Assembly: GCA_007136585.1 (NCBI GenBank) | Contig: SLGR01000173.1 | Coordinates: forward strand, 1 to 10,989 | From: Candidatus Sumerlaeota bacterium | GTDB taxonomy: Bacteria > CG03 > SLGR01 | Reading direction: 5' to 3' | DNA: 10,989 nucleotides | In this document: positions 1-7,285 of the stretch, one piece after another | Layout: each line of letters opens with the position of its first letter | How positions within the stretch are numbered: position 1 is the first letter of the stretch | Translations under genes and position numbers: made by a program | Notes under the pieces: model-generated | Database searches by the model: none | What the model saw: the letters and a program-made list of their open reading frames with translations, nothing else | What the model was told of the DNA's origin: nothing

Positions 1-566
1 ACCTTGAGAGGCTGGAAAACTCCGCTTCCTTTTTCAGCTTCACTTTTCCCCGGGAGCTTATAATATCCAGTCTTGAGAATATACGGGTTCATCATAAGAC
101 GGGAAGGTTCAAAGTCAGGCTTCTTCTTTCGGGGTCAGGTGAGCTCAGCGCGGAAGCCTCCCCTGTTAAAAAGAGAGAAAAAATCCGTGTTATATTTTCC
201 GGAAGAAAGATAGCAGGGGTTCCGGAGACTGTATTTCACAAGACAACTGAAAGGGAGGTTTACGACTTGCGGCTGCGCCTGGCGGAAGAGAGGGGGTTCT
301 ATGATGCGCTGTTTACAAACGCGGAGGGGGAGGTTACCGAGGGGGCCAGGTCTAACGTTTATCTGGAAAAAAACGGTGAGCTTTTAACCCCTCCCGTATC
401 CTGCGGTCTGCTTGGGGGGACCGTGAGGCAGAAGCTTCTTGAGTCCGGACGGGCCCGGGAGAAGGTTCTTTACCCTGCCGACTTGAAGGATGGGGTTCTT
501 TATATTTCAAACGCGGTCGAGGGGCTTGTTCGCGCGGAGCTTGCCGAAGGGTTGCTTGAAAAATGA
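1..566 (+). CDS. pabC: Aminodeoxychorismate lyase domain (PabC), 5'-truncated; probably C-terminal half of a PabB-PabC fusion
   Basis: Class IV PLP-dependent aminotransferase-fold domain that releases pyruvate from 4-amino-4-deoxychorismate to give p-aminobenzoate for folate synthesis. The frame is open from base 3 to the TGA at 564-566 (187 residues seen). It begins with LERLENSASFFSF, the segment typical of this family. The HKTTEREVYD segment follows, and its lysine (codon 240-242) is the expected PLP-binding residue. Next come TNAEGEVTEGARSNVYL and the cofactor and substrate loop TPPVSCGLLGGTVRQ. The N-terminal stretch, with FKVRLLLSGSGELSAE, looks more like PabB-PabC fusions than stand-alone PabC, but the upstream half lies outside the window, so fusion is inferred. 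Product and pathway fit folE and folP further down. D-amino acid or branched-chain aminotransferases share the fold but match these motifs less well. Confidence 0.85.
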   Translation, partial: LERLENSASFFSFTFPRELIISSLENIRVHHKTGRFKVRLLLSGSGELSAEASPVKKREKIRVIFSGRKIAGVPETVFHKTTEREVYDLRLRLAEERGFYDALFTNAEGEVTEGARSNVYLEKNGELLTPPVSCGLLGGTVRQKLLESGRAREKVLYPADLKDGVLYISNAVEGLVRAELAEGLLEK

Positions 567-584
567 TTATTTATTTATTATAAA
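556..584 (+). promoter_or_regulatory. Putative sigma70-type promoter for tRNA-Met and the downstream operon
   Basis: A -35-like TTGAAA (556-561) is separated by exactly 17 nt from a -10-like TATAAA (579-584), within an AT-rich stretch (562-585) unlike the surrounding GC-richer DNA. Transcription would begin around 590-592, a few bases before the mature tRNA 5' end at 598. The -35 overlaps the last codons and stop of the pabC domain. No terminator is visible between the tRNA and the next gene, so the same promoter could serve the genes downstream. Confidence 0.6.
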
Positions 585-597
585 TCTTGGTAATCGT

Positions 598-674
598 GGC
601 GGAGTAGCTCAGCCGGTCAGAGCAGAGGAATCATAATCCTCGTGTCGGGGGTTCGAGTCCCTCCTCCGCTACCA
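598..674 (+). tRNA. tRNA-Met (anticodon CAU), elongator type
   Basis: A complete cloverleaf can be folded. The acceptor is GGCGGAG (598-604) with CTCCGCT (664-670), including a G1-U72 pair. The D stem is GCTC/GAGC. The anticodon stem is GAGGA/TCCTC around loop ATCATAA, anticodon CAT at 632-634. The T stem is 647-651 with 659-663 around TTCGAGT. Discriminator A671 and an encoded CCA (672-674) follow. It is not an initiator: it lacks the C1-A72 mismatch and the three G-C pairs next to the anticodon loop. A CAU anticodon also occurs in tRNA-Ile2, the TilS substrate. The G-G at acceptor positions 4-5 and the G1-U72/A73 end match elongator Met tRNAs such as that of Bacillus as I recall them, so Met is preferred. 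tilS lies about 550 bases downstream. Confidence 0.9.
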
Positions 675-725
675 TTTTGTTTGTCTGAATCCTCGGAACC
701 GGAGAGAATATACCTGTTTAAAAAA

Positions 726-1217
726 ATGCTTTCCAGAATAAAGGTTCTTATCATACCGCTTCTGATCGCCGGGTTCTTATCCGGAGCCGGGTGCGGGGAT
801 GCCGGGCTTTACGATTACAGTACTCCCGAGGGCGTCTTTGAGACATACCTTGAACAGGCCCGGACCCTGGCCGTTGTGGCCGACCACCGGCATTACAGGC
901 GGGCTATCCGGTGCTTCACTGACAGCGTCTGGGAGTGGTTTGAGGAAAACTATGAGACCCTCCCGGCCGACCGGGAGGAAGATGTTTACGAAAACCTTTA
1001 CAGGACAAAACAGAAGGCCTATGTCTTCGGCCGGGCAGTTGTCCCGGCCGGGCCGCCTCTCGACCCGGATGAGTACACCTTTTCCGAGGTCTCGGAAGAT
1101 ATCTGGGAGCTCAGCGTTGAAGGGTACCCCGAAACGATACGTTTTGTAAGGACCCGGCGCGGATGGGGTATAGAGGGTCTCTTCGGATTAAGGGATAAGG
1201 TCTCGGGCGGCGGCTGA
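726..1217 (+). CDS. Putative lipoprotein of unknown function
   Basis: A 163-residue protein that I do not recognise. It starts MLSRIKVLIIPLLIAGFLSG, a short basic end followed by a hydrophobic core. A cysteine at residue 23 within GAGC makes a plausible but non-ideal lipobox, because leucine at -3 is missing. The mature part begins DAGLYDYSTPEGVFETYLEQ and continues with aromatic, charged helix-forming sequence (SVWEWFEENYETL), then beta-rich sequence ending ETIRFVRTRRGWGIEGL. The phrase 'TPEGVFETYLEQA' followed by a strand-rich end resembles small NTF2/DUF4878-like lipoproteins, but that is only an impression. ATG 726 was chosen because longer readings run back into the tRNA. GGAGAG at 701-706 is 19 nt away, so an initiation at CTG 714 cannot be excluded. 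The gene ends 5 nt before tilS. Confidence 0.7.
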   Translation: MLSRIKVLIIPLLIAGFLSGAGCGDAGLYDYSTPEGVFETYLEQARTLAVVADHRHYRRAIRCFTDSVWEWFEENYETLPADREEDVYENLYRTKQKAYVFGRAVVPAGPPLDPDEYTFSEVSEDIWELSVEGYPETIRFVRTRRGWGIEGLFGLRDKVSGGG

Positions 1218-1222
1218 TAAAA

Positions 1223-2587
1223 GTGCACCCTCTTGAGAAGGCCCTCCTCCGCTCCCTTCCCGGGGAGCTGCCGCTTATTCTCTGTGTTTCGGGCGGGAGG
1301 GACTCTTCCGCCATGCTGGCCGGGATAGCCGGGATACAGGAGAACCTCTCTCATATTCCCGAGGTCATATACTTCGACCATAAGCTCAGGGAGGAATCAG
1401 CCGGAGAAAGAGAGTTTGTCCGCCGCGCCGCCTCCGACCTGGGTTTTATATTCACTTCTTTTGTTATTGACGTTAGAACCCACGCCTCCCGGACAGGATG
1501 CTCCATAGAGGAATCGGCAAGGGAAATGAGGTACGCCAGGCTCAGGGAATACGCGGAGATAAAGAATACGCCGGGAGTGGTGTTTACCGCGCATACGGCG
1601 GATGACCAGGCCGAGACGCTTCTTATGAGGTTTATCTCAGGCACCGGACGGACGGGGCTCCGGGGGATAAGGGAGAGTTTCAGTCTCTGCGAGGGGTGGA
1701 AGGTTGTAAGGCCCCTCATAGGTGTCTCCCGCGCAGAGGTTGAAGATTACCTGGAAACAGAAAAAATCAGGTATGTAGTTGATAAGAGCAACTTTGATAC
1801 CGCTTTCAGGCGCAACTTTGTGCGCCACCGACTCATACCGGAAATACGCAGGGTAAACCCCTCTGTTACCGGAACCCTCTCCCGCCAGGCGGAGATATTT
1901 GCGGAAGAGGAAGAATTCCTGGAAGAGTCTGTCCGCTGCGCGCTTAAAAAGGTAGGAACTTCCGAAAAAAACGGGGCTTATTTTATTGAATTAAGCGCTA
2001 TTATGAGTTATAATACCTGGCTGAGAAGACGGCTGCTCCGGAGGTTCTCTCCGGTAGAACTGGATTACAGGAAAACCGGGGCCATTGACAGGCTTCTCGG
2101 AAGGGAAGGGTCCGGATCCTCGGTTGATATAGGAAACGGGTGGAGAGCCAGGAAGGAGTATTCGTTCCTGGTATTTGAGAGGGCATCGGATCCGCCGGAG
2201 CTCTTTTCAGTTGAGCTCAAGGTTCCAGGAAGGACGCTCATAAAAGAGGCCGGCAGGGCTGTAACTCTCAGGGATATCCCGGCGGAGGAGGCGCTTTTTC
2301 CGCCCCCGGGTTCAACCGAGTATTTTGACCCCGGGAATGTATCCTTTCCCCTTCGGGCGCGCTCAAGACAGCCCGGGGACCGTATAAGCCCCTGGGGAAT
2401 GGAGGGGAGTAAGAAGGTAAAGGACCTCCTTATAGACCTGAAGATCCCGCCCCGGGAACGGGATCGGATGATCGTGATTGAAGATACGTCGGGGGTTCTC
2501 TGGGCAGCGCCGCACAGGCGGTCCTCACTTGCCCCGGTTATGCCCGGGAGCGGGAAAGCGCTTGAGATAAGAGTTGAAGATGAATGA
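1223..2587 (+). CDS. tilS: tRNA(Ile)-lysidine synthetase TilS
   Basis: Cytoplasmic ATP-dependent enzyme that attaches lysine to C34 of tRNA-Ile2(CAU), converting it from Met to Ile (AUA) decoding. It has 454 residues, a usual length. The PP-loop SGGRDS is at residues 23-28, inside LILCVSGGRDSSA. The HTADDQAETLLMR segment and RTGLRGI follow. The core ends with VDKSNFDTAFRRNFVRHRLIPEI, the family's D-SN-RN-R signature. A TilS C-terminal domain follows from about residue 375 (FPLRARSRQPGDRISPWG ... KDLLIDLKIPPRERD). The start is GTG 1223, 5 nt after the lipoprotein stop, and gives an N terminus of normal length. No strong Shine-Dalgarno is visible, so coupling to the upstream gene is likely. The window's heavy use of ATA isoleucine codons, some of which TilS-modified tRNA reads, is consistent with its need. 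The 3' end overlaps hpt by 8 nt. Confidence 0.95.
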   Translation: MHPLEKALLRSLPGELPLILCVSGGRDSSAMLAGIAGIQENLSHIPEVIYFDHKLREESAGEREFVRRAASDLGFIFTSFVIDVRTHASRTGCSIEESAREMRYARLREYAEIKNTPGVVFTAHTADDQAETLLMRFISGTGRTGLRGIRESFSLCEGWKVVRPLIGVSRAEVEDYLETEKIRYVVDKSNFDTAFRRNFVRHRLIPEIRRVNPSVTGTLSRQAEIFAEEEEFLEESVRCALKKVGTSEKNGAYFIELSAIMSYNTWLRRRLLRRFSPVELDYRKTGAIDRLLGREGSGSSVDIGNGWRARKEYSFLVFERASDPPELFSVELKVPGRTLIKEAGRAVTLRDIPAEEALFPPPGSTEYFDPGNVSFPLRARSRQPGDRISPWGMEGSKKVKDLLIDLKIPPRERDRMIVIEDTSGVLWAAPHRRSSLAPVMPGSGKALEIRVEDE

Positions 2588-3131
2588 TAGAAAGAATGAG
2601 ATAGGTAAGACCCTTCTTACAGGAAGGCAGATAGCAAAGAAAGTAAAGGAACTGGGTCGGGCTATCAGCTCGGATTACCGGGGGCTGGACCCTGTCTTTG
2701 TGGGGATACTTAAGGGGAGTGTGATATTTCTTTCGGACCTTCTCCGGGAGATAGATATAGAATGCTCGGTTGATTTTATAGCCCTGTCATCGTATATGGG
2801 GGAGACCGAGACCTCGGGGGTGGTCAAGGTGGTTATGGATCTCCGTGAATCCATAAGGGAGAGGCACGTGGTGCTCATAGAGGATATAGTGGATACCGGG
2901 CTCAGTATGGCTTACCTGCGGGACAACCTTCTTACGAGGCAGCCTGCCAGTTTCAGCATATGCTCGCTTCTTTCAAAAACTGCTGCGCGCAGGGTGCACG
3001 TAGATCTTAAGTACACGGGCTTTGAGGTTCCGGAAGAATTTCTGGTAGGGTACGGGTTGGATTACAGGGAGAGATACAGGAACCTCCCTTATATAGCCGC
3101 CCTTAAGCCGGAAGTATACAAGGGGGAGTAA
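2580..3131 (+). CDS. hpt: Hypoxanthine (guanine) phosphoribosyltransferase
   Basis: Purine-salvage enzyme that joins hypoxanthine or guanine to PRPP, giving IMP or GMP. It has 183 residues from ATG 2580. A TTG at 2574 would add two residues and is less likely. Visible motifs are the PPi-binding loop GILKGSVIF (42-50), the flexible-loop region SSYMGETETSGVVKVVMDL, and the PRPP-binding signature HVVLIEDIVDTGLSM (96-110) with its acidic pair E101-D102. The purine-site lysine is in LLSKTAARRVHVDLKYTG. The C terminus VGYGLDYRERYRNLPYI is near-invariant in bacterial HPRTs. It overlaps tilS by 8 nt and shares one base with ftsH. The tilS-hpt-ftsH order is shared with Bacillus and many other bacteria. 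Confidence 0.95.
   Translation: MNDRKNEIGKTLLTGRQIAKKVKELGRAISSDYRGLDPVFVGILKGSVIFLSDLLREIDIECSVDFIALSSYMGETETSGVVKVVMDLRESIRERHVVLIEDIVDTGLSMAYLRDNLLTRQPASFSICSLLSKTAARRVHVDLKYTGFEVPEEFLVGYGLDYRERYRNLPYIAALKPEVYKGE
3121..3128 (+). promoter_or_regulatory. Shine-Dalgarno region for ftsH
   Basis: The purine run AGGGGGAG lies directly before the TAATG stop-start junction, ending 2 nt before the ATG at 3131. The GGGG part sits at a more usual distance. It also forms the last codons of hpt, so ftsH translation is likely coupled to hpt termination. Confidence 0.55.
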
Positions 3132-5101
3132 TGCCGACCAAGAAACAGAAACAGCCGCCCAGGTTTTATAAAAGTCTCTCACTCTGGATATTTATCATAC
3201 TGGGGGCGGTTCTTATTTCAAATTATATCGCCACCAGGGAGGATATAGAAGAGATACCCTACAGTGAGTTCAGGCAGAAGCTTGAGGCCGGTCGCCTGGT
3301 AGAGGTCAAGATAAGCGAAGAGAAAGTTACAGGCTCTTATACCGATATAGACGGAACCGAGGTGAAGTTCGAGGCGGTAACTGTGGAAGACCCCGATCTT
3401 GCCAAGGACCTCCGGGAAAAAGGGGTTACCTTTGAAGGAGAGAGGACCGGCGGGTGGGTGCAGATGGTTTTTTTCAGTTTCGGTCCGTTTATCCTTTTTA
3501 TCGTGATATGGATACTTATACTGAACCATATGCGTTCCGGGGGAAAGCAGGCTATGAGCTTCGGGCGCTCAAAGGCAAAGATGCACGTGAAGGGAAAAGG
3601 GAAGACCATTACTTTCAAGGATGTAGCGGGGCTGGACGAGGCAAGGGACGAGCTGATGGAGATCGTGGAGTTCCTGAAGAACCCCAAGAAGTTCACAAGG
3701 CTTGGAGGGGAGATCCCGAAGGGTGTGCTTCTTTACGGGTCCCCAGGAACGGGGAAGACCCTTATGGCAAAGGCTATAGCAGGGGAGGCCGCTGTCCCGT
3801 TCTTTTCAACCTCCGGAAGCGAGTTTGTGGAGATGTTCGTGGGGGTGGGAGCCTCCCGCATAAGGGATATGTTTGAGAAAGGCAGGAGGAGCGCCCCCTG
3901 CCTGATATTCATTGATGAGCTTGACGCTGTCGGGCGGTCCAGGTTTTCGGGGCTCGGGGGCGGTCATGACGAGCGTGAACAGACCCTTAACCAGATACTT
4001 ACGGAACTGGACGGGTTTGATTCTCGTGAAGGAGTTATACTTATAGGGGCGACCAACCGCCCTGATGTGCTTGACCCTGCCCTTCTGAGAAAGGGCAGGT
4101 TTGACAGGCATATAAACGTTCCCCGTCCGAATTACAAGGAACGGAAAGAGATATTCCAGCTTCACGCAAAAAAGATAAAACTTGCCGAGGATATAGATTT
4201 CGGGGTGCTTTCCCGGAGAACCCCGGGGTTTGCCGGAAGCGATATATCCAACATAATGAATGAGTCCGCTCTCCTCGCGGGACGGGAGAATGCCTCCGGG
4301 GTAACTATGAGGCATATAGAGGAGGCCATAGACCGGGTAATAGCCGGTCCCGCAAAGAAGAGCAGGATAATATCAAGTGAGGAAAAACGCAAGGTGGCCT
4401 ATCACGAGTCAGGGCATACCCTTGTAGCCCTTCACCTTAAGAAAGCCGATCCCGTTCACAAGGTATCCATACTTCAGAGGGGTCCTGCCCTGGGGTATAC
4501 GCTGCAGCTTCCACTGGAGGACCGCCACCTTACCTCGGAGGAGGAGATACTGGACAGGATGAGCGTTATGCTGGGGGGGCGTTCGGCGGAGGAGCTTATT
4601 TTCGGAGAAAAGACCACCGGCGCGCATGACGACCTGCGCAGGGTAACGGAGATGGCTTACAAAGTAGTTGTGGAGTACGGTATGAGCGAGGAGCTCGGCC
4701 CCCTGACCTACCAGCGCGACAGGGAGAATATATTCCTGGGGCGGGAGCTTGCCCAGGGACGGGAGTACTCTGACGAGACCGCCCGCCGCATTGACGAAGG
4801 GGTAAGGAATATCGTGGAGAAATGCCACGAAAGGGCCAGAGCTCTCCTGAAGAAGCATAAGGAGAAGCTTATCGCCCTGGCGGAAGAGCTTGTGGTCCGT
4901 GAACAGATAGAAGGCGATGAGATAAAAATTATAGCCGGGATAGAGCCTGAACCCGGGGATCCGGAGAAAGATTCCCCTTCCGGAAAATCCGTATCGCGAG
5001 GAAGGAAAAAGCGAGGTTCATCAAGAGATAAGGACGAGGCTTCCGGCGAAACGAAAGAAGATGCCCCCGGTGAAAAAGGCGGATCAGAAGATGGACAGTG
5101 A
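3131..5101 (+). CDS. ftsH: ATP-dependent zinc metalloprotease FtsH
   Basis: Membrane-anchored AAA+ protease that unfolds and degrades damaged membrane proteins and regulators. It has 656 residues. A first membrane span lies at about residues 13-33 and an extracytoplasmic loop at about 34-108. A second span follows at about 110-131. The AAA module has Walker A GSPGTGKT (203-210), Walker [10 protein letters not shown] (258-266), and the second region of homology [14 protein letters not shown] with RFDR (306-326). The peptidase site is HESGH (425-429), with the third zinc ligand probably D501 in TGAHDDL. The usual forms are GPPGTGKT, RPGRFDR, HEAGH and TGASNDL, so there are four conservative departures but no lost catalytic residue. 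Residues about 604-656 form a low-complexity charged tail rich in K, E, D, G and S. The gene starts at the TAATG junction with hpt, and its last 11 nt overlap folE. Confidence 0.97.
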   Translation: MPTKKQKQPPRFYKSLSLWIFIILGAVLISNYIATREDIEEIPYSEFRQKLEAGRLVEVKISEEKVTGSYTDIDGTEVKFEAVTVEDPDLAKDLREKGVTFEGERTGGWVQMVFFSFGPFILFIVIWILILNHMRSGGKQAMSFGRSKAKMHVKGKGKTITFKDVAGLDEARDELMEIVEFLKNPKKFTRLGGEIPKGVLLYGSPGTGKTLMAKAIAGEAAVPFFSTSGSEFVEMFVGVGASRIRDMFEKGRRSAPCLIFIDELDAVGRSRFSGLGGGHDEREQTLNQILTELDGFDSREGVILIGATNRPDVLDPALLRKGRFDRHINVPRPNYKERKEIFQLHAKKIKLAEDIDFGVLSRRTPGFAGSDISNIMNESALLAGRENASGVTMRHIEEAIDRVIAGPAKKSRIISSEEKRKVAYHESGHTLVALHLKKADPVHKVSILQRGPALGYTLQLPLEDRHLTSEEEILDRMSVMLGGRSAEELIFGEKTTGAHDDLRRVTEMAYKVVVEYGMSEELGPLTYQRDRENIFLGRELAQGREYSDETARRIDEGVRNIVEKCHERARALLKKHKEKLIALAEELVVREQIEGDEIKIIAGIEPEPGDPEKDSPSGKSVSRGRKKRGSSRDKDEASGETKEDAPGEKGGSEDGQ

Positions 5102-5657
5102 AGCCATAAGAAAATCAGTAAAGGAGTTCCTTAAAGCCATAGGAGAGGACCCCTCCCGTCCCGGTTTAAAGGATACGCCGGAGCGGGTTGCCGGGATGTG
5201 CGCCGAGATATTTTCTGGTTACGGGTCACCGTTTGAGCCTCCGCCGGTTTATTTTCAGGAAGAAAGTTATTCTGAGATAATACTTGTCAGGGATATAGAG
5301 TTTCACTCTGTCTGCGAACATCATCTGCTGCCTTTCTACGGACGGGCCCACGTGGCTTACATACCCCGTGAGGGTAATATTACAGGTATCTCCAAAATAG
5401 CGAGGCTGGTGGGGTCGATTTCAAGCCGGCTGCAGCTCCAGGAACGCCTTACCCAGTCTATAGCCGACCAGATGATGAGTAACCTGGACCCCCTGGGAGC
5501 GATGGTGGTAATGGAGGCGAGGCATCTGTGCATGATAATGCGGGGGATAAAAAAACCTTCTTCAAGTGTGGTGACATCGGCTATGAGAGGTATCTTTCTC
5601 AAGGATGCAAGAACCCGGTCGGAGGCGCTCTCTCTGATACACAGACGCGAGCTTTGA
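5091..5657 (+). CDS. folE: GTP cyclohydrolase I (FolE)
   Basis: First enzyme of folate synthesis: it opens GTP to give 7,8-dihydroneopterin triphosphate, acting as a cytoplasmic homodecamer. From ATG 5091 it has 188 residues, a normal size. Visible family motifs are IGEDPSRPGLKDTPERVA (residues 17-34) and VCEHHLLPFYGRAHVAYIP (74-92). Zinc ligands are C75 and H78, with C147 in MEARHLCMIMRGIKKPSS. LQLQERLTQSIAD is the usual decamer-interface helix. An ATG at 5061 in the same frame would add ten residues ([10 protein letters not shown]) and lengthen the overlap with ftsH. The 5091 start matches the usual MD-E-I N terminus, so it is preferred. It overlaps ftsH by 11 nt and folP by 4 nt. Confidence 0.95.
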   Translation: MDSEAIRKSVKEFLKAIGEDPSRPGLKDTPERVAGMCAEIFSGYGSPFEPPPVYFQEESYSEIILVRDIEFHSVCEHHLLPFYGRAHVAYIPREGNITGISKIARLVGSISSRLQLQERLTQSIADQMMSNLDPLGAMVVMEARHLCMIMRGIKKPSSSVVTSAMRGIFLKDARTRSEALSLIHRREL

Positions 5658-6472
5658 GAGTAAGAGACCTCATCGGGGAACCCCCGGCGGTGATGGGGAT
5701 ACTTAACGTTACGCCGGATTCTTTTTCCGACGGGGGAAGGTTCCTTGAAAAGGAAAAGGCCGTTAACCGGGCCCTAAGGATGAAAGAGGCCGGAGCGGCT
5801 ATTGTTGATATAGGAGGGGAGTCCACAAGGCCGGGGGCTTCTCCCGTGAGCGAGCAGGAGGAGATATCCAGGGTTATCCCTGTGATAGAGGAAGTCGCCT
5901 CAAGGGGTATCCCGGTCTCCTGCGATACATCAAAACCGGGGGTCGCCCGCGAGGCCCTACGGCGGGGGGCTGTTATGATAAATGATGTGCGCGGTTTTTC
6001 AGACCCGGAGATGAGGGAAGGTGCAGCCGGGTATAATGCGGCGGTATGCGTGATGCATATGAAGGGCACCCCACGGAGTATGCAGAGCGGACCACGGTAT
6101 GAGAACCTGCTCTCCGAGATAAGGGAGTACCTCCACCGGCAGGCCTCGCTCTGCCGGGAGGCGGGGATCCCCCGGGAGGAGATATTCATTGATCCCGGGG
6201 TGGGTTTCGGAAAGACCCTTGAACATAACCTTGAGTTAATCGCAAACGCGGATTTTTTTACGGTGCGGCACCCTGTGCTTATGGGGGTCTCGCGCAAATC
6301 GTTTATAGGTATGATATCCGGGCTGCATCCCCGTGACCGGCTCGGAGGCTCGGTGGCTTCGGCCTGCTGGTTAGCTCTTAAAGGGGTGGATATTCTCAGG
6401 GTTCATGATGTGAAAGAGACGGTGGAAGCCCTTAAGGTTATTAAAGAGATAAGGAAAAGGCGTAATGAGTGA
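5654..6472 (+). CDS. folP: Dihydropteroate synthase (FolP)
   Basis: Condenses p-aminobenzoate with dihydropterin pyrophosphate to form dihydropteroate; it is the sulfonamide target. From TTG 5654, within the TTGA overlap of the folE stop, the protein has 272 residues. Motifs seen are VMGILNVTPDSFSDGG (13-28), DIGGESTRPGA (52-62), INDVRGF (109-115), FIDPGVGFGKT (178-188), GVSRKSFIG (211-219) and RVHDV (249-253), all hallmarks of the TIM-barrel pterin-binding family. The frame stays open upstream inside folE, but the family needs only about ten residues before VMGILNVTPD. GTG 5690 or ATG 5693 would leave too little, so TTG is the best choice despite its weak codon and lack of a clear Shine-Dalgarno. 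Its substrate pABA is the product of the PabC domain at the window's left end. Confidence 0.93.
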   Translation: MRVRDLIGEPPAVMGILNVTPDSFSDGGRFLEKEKAVNRALRMKEAGAAIVDIGGESTRPGASPVSEQEEISRVIPVIEEVASRGIPVSCDTSKPGVAREALRRGAVMINDVRGFSDPEMREGAAGYNAAVCVMHMKGTPRSMQSGPRYENLLSEIREYLHRQASLCREAGIPREEIFIDPGVGFGKTLEHNLELIANADFFTVRHPVLMGVSRKSFIGMISGLHPRDRLGGSVASACWLALKGVDILRVHDVKETVEALKVIKEIRKRRNE

Positions 6473-7265
6473 CTTTTTCTATATAGCGCAGAGGATCTGG
6501 CTTGATTACCTGAGGCATATCGCGGATATACTTATAAGCGCTTTTATAATATACAAGCTTATGGCTCTTGTGCGCGGGACCAGGTCCGTTCAGGTTCTGA
6601 GGGGGATACTTTTTCTTCTCGCGGCGACCGTCATATCCAGCGTCCTGGACTTTGTCCTTATAGGGTGGATGCTGAGGTGGTTCTGGGTGGCGGGGGCGGT
6701 AGCGCTTGTGATTGTATTTCAGCCCGAGGTCAGGAGTTTCCTGGCGGATCTTGGCTCAGGGCGCCTTACCAGGCTCATTATGCGCGGCAAGGCCGAATTC
6801 CTTGACGAGGTTTTGAAAAGCCTGAAGAATATATCCAGGCGCGGGCAGGGGGCCCTTGTGGTCCTTGAGCAGGATACGGGGCTGAGAAATTACATTGAGA
6901 CGGGGATAACGATTAACGCCGAGGTTACAAGTGAGCTGATAGAGACGATTTTCACCCCCCAGTCCCCTCTTCACGACGGGGCGGTCATAATCTCAGGGGA
7001 CAGGCTTATAGCCGCGGGGTGCATACTTCCGCTGACACATAACCCGATGATGTCAAAGGTCATAGGGACAAGGCACAGGGCCGCCGTGGGGCTTTCCGAG
7101 GTCTCGGATGCGATAATATGCATCGTCTCTGAGGAGACAGGAGAGTACTCAATGGCGCACGACGGCACTCTCAGGAAAGGGCTGGAGCTTGATGAGATAA
7201 AGAAAACCCTTATGAGGCACTACCAGGAGAAAGCTGCCGAGAAATCGGCGGATATTGATCAGTAG
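6465..7265 (+). CDS. cdaA: Diadenylate cyclase CdaA (DacA)
   Basis: Membrane-bound cyclase that joins two ATP into cyclic di-AMP, a second messenger for potassium and osmotic balance and the cell wall. It has 266 residues. Three hydrophobic segments lie at about residues 17-36, 45-66 and 72-86. A conserved FQPEVRSFL linker follows, then the DAC domain with PLHDGAVII (DGA at 171-173) and GTRHRAAVG (RHR at 203-205), the two catalytic motifs. Both are intact, so the enzyme should be active. The gene overlaps folP by 8 nt (ATGAGTGA), with AAGGAAAAGG upstream as a ribosome-binding site. In many bacteria cdaA is followed by cdaR/ybbR and glmM. Here only a short anchor-like ORF follows and glmM is absent. 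Confidence 0.96.
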   Translation: MSDFFYIAQRIWLDYLRHIADILISAFIIYKLMALVRGTRSVQVLRGILFLLAATVISSVLDFVLIGWMLRWFWVAGAVALVIVFQPEVRSFLADLGSGRLTRLIMRGKAEFLDEVLKSLKNISRRGQGALVVLEQDTGLRNYIETGITINAEVTSELIETIFTPQSPLHDGAVIISGDRLIAAGCILPLTHNPMMSKVIGTRHRAAVGLSEVSDAIICIVSEETGEYSMAHDGTLRKGLELDEIKKTLMRHYQEKAAEKSADIDQ

Positions 7266-7285
7266 AAGGAACCGGAAACAGGATA

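Noticed and set aside
598-674. Initiator tRNA-fMet
   Set aside because: The acceptor begins with G1-U72 instead of an unpaired C1-A72, and the anticodon stem lacks the three consecutive G-C pairs.
642-725. N-terminal extension of the lipoprotein frame back to a GTG inside the tRNA
   Set aside because: It would translate the T arm and acceptor of a well-formed tRNA and place 28 extra residues before an evident signal sequence.
2574-2579. TTG 2574 as hpt start
   Set aside because: ATG 2580 is in the same frame two codons later and gives the usual N-terminal length. Nothing favours TTG.
3806-4315. 169-codon open frame on the minus strand opposite ftsH
   Set aside because: It is antisense to the conserved AAA domain, without motifs of its own.
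5599-6297. 232-codon open frame on the minus strand opposite folP
   Set aside because: It is an antisense shadow of a strongly motif-supported folP, with no recognisable domain and arginine- and serine-rich composition typical of shadows.
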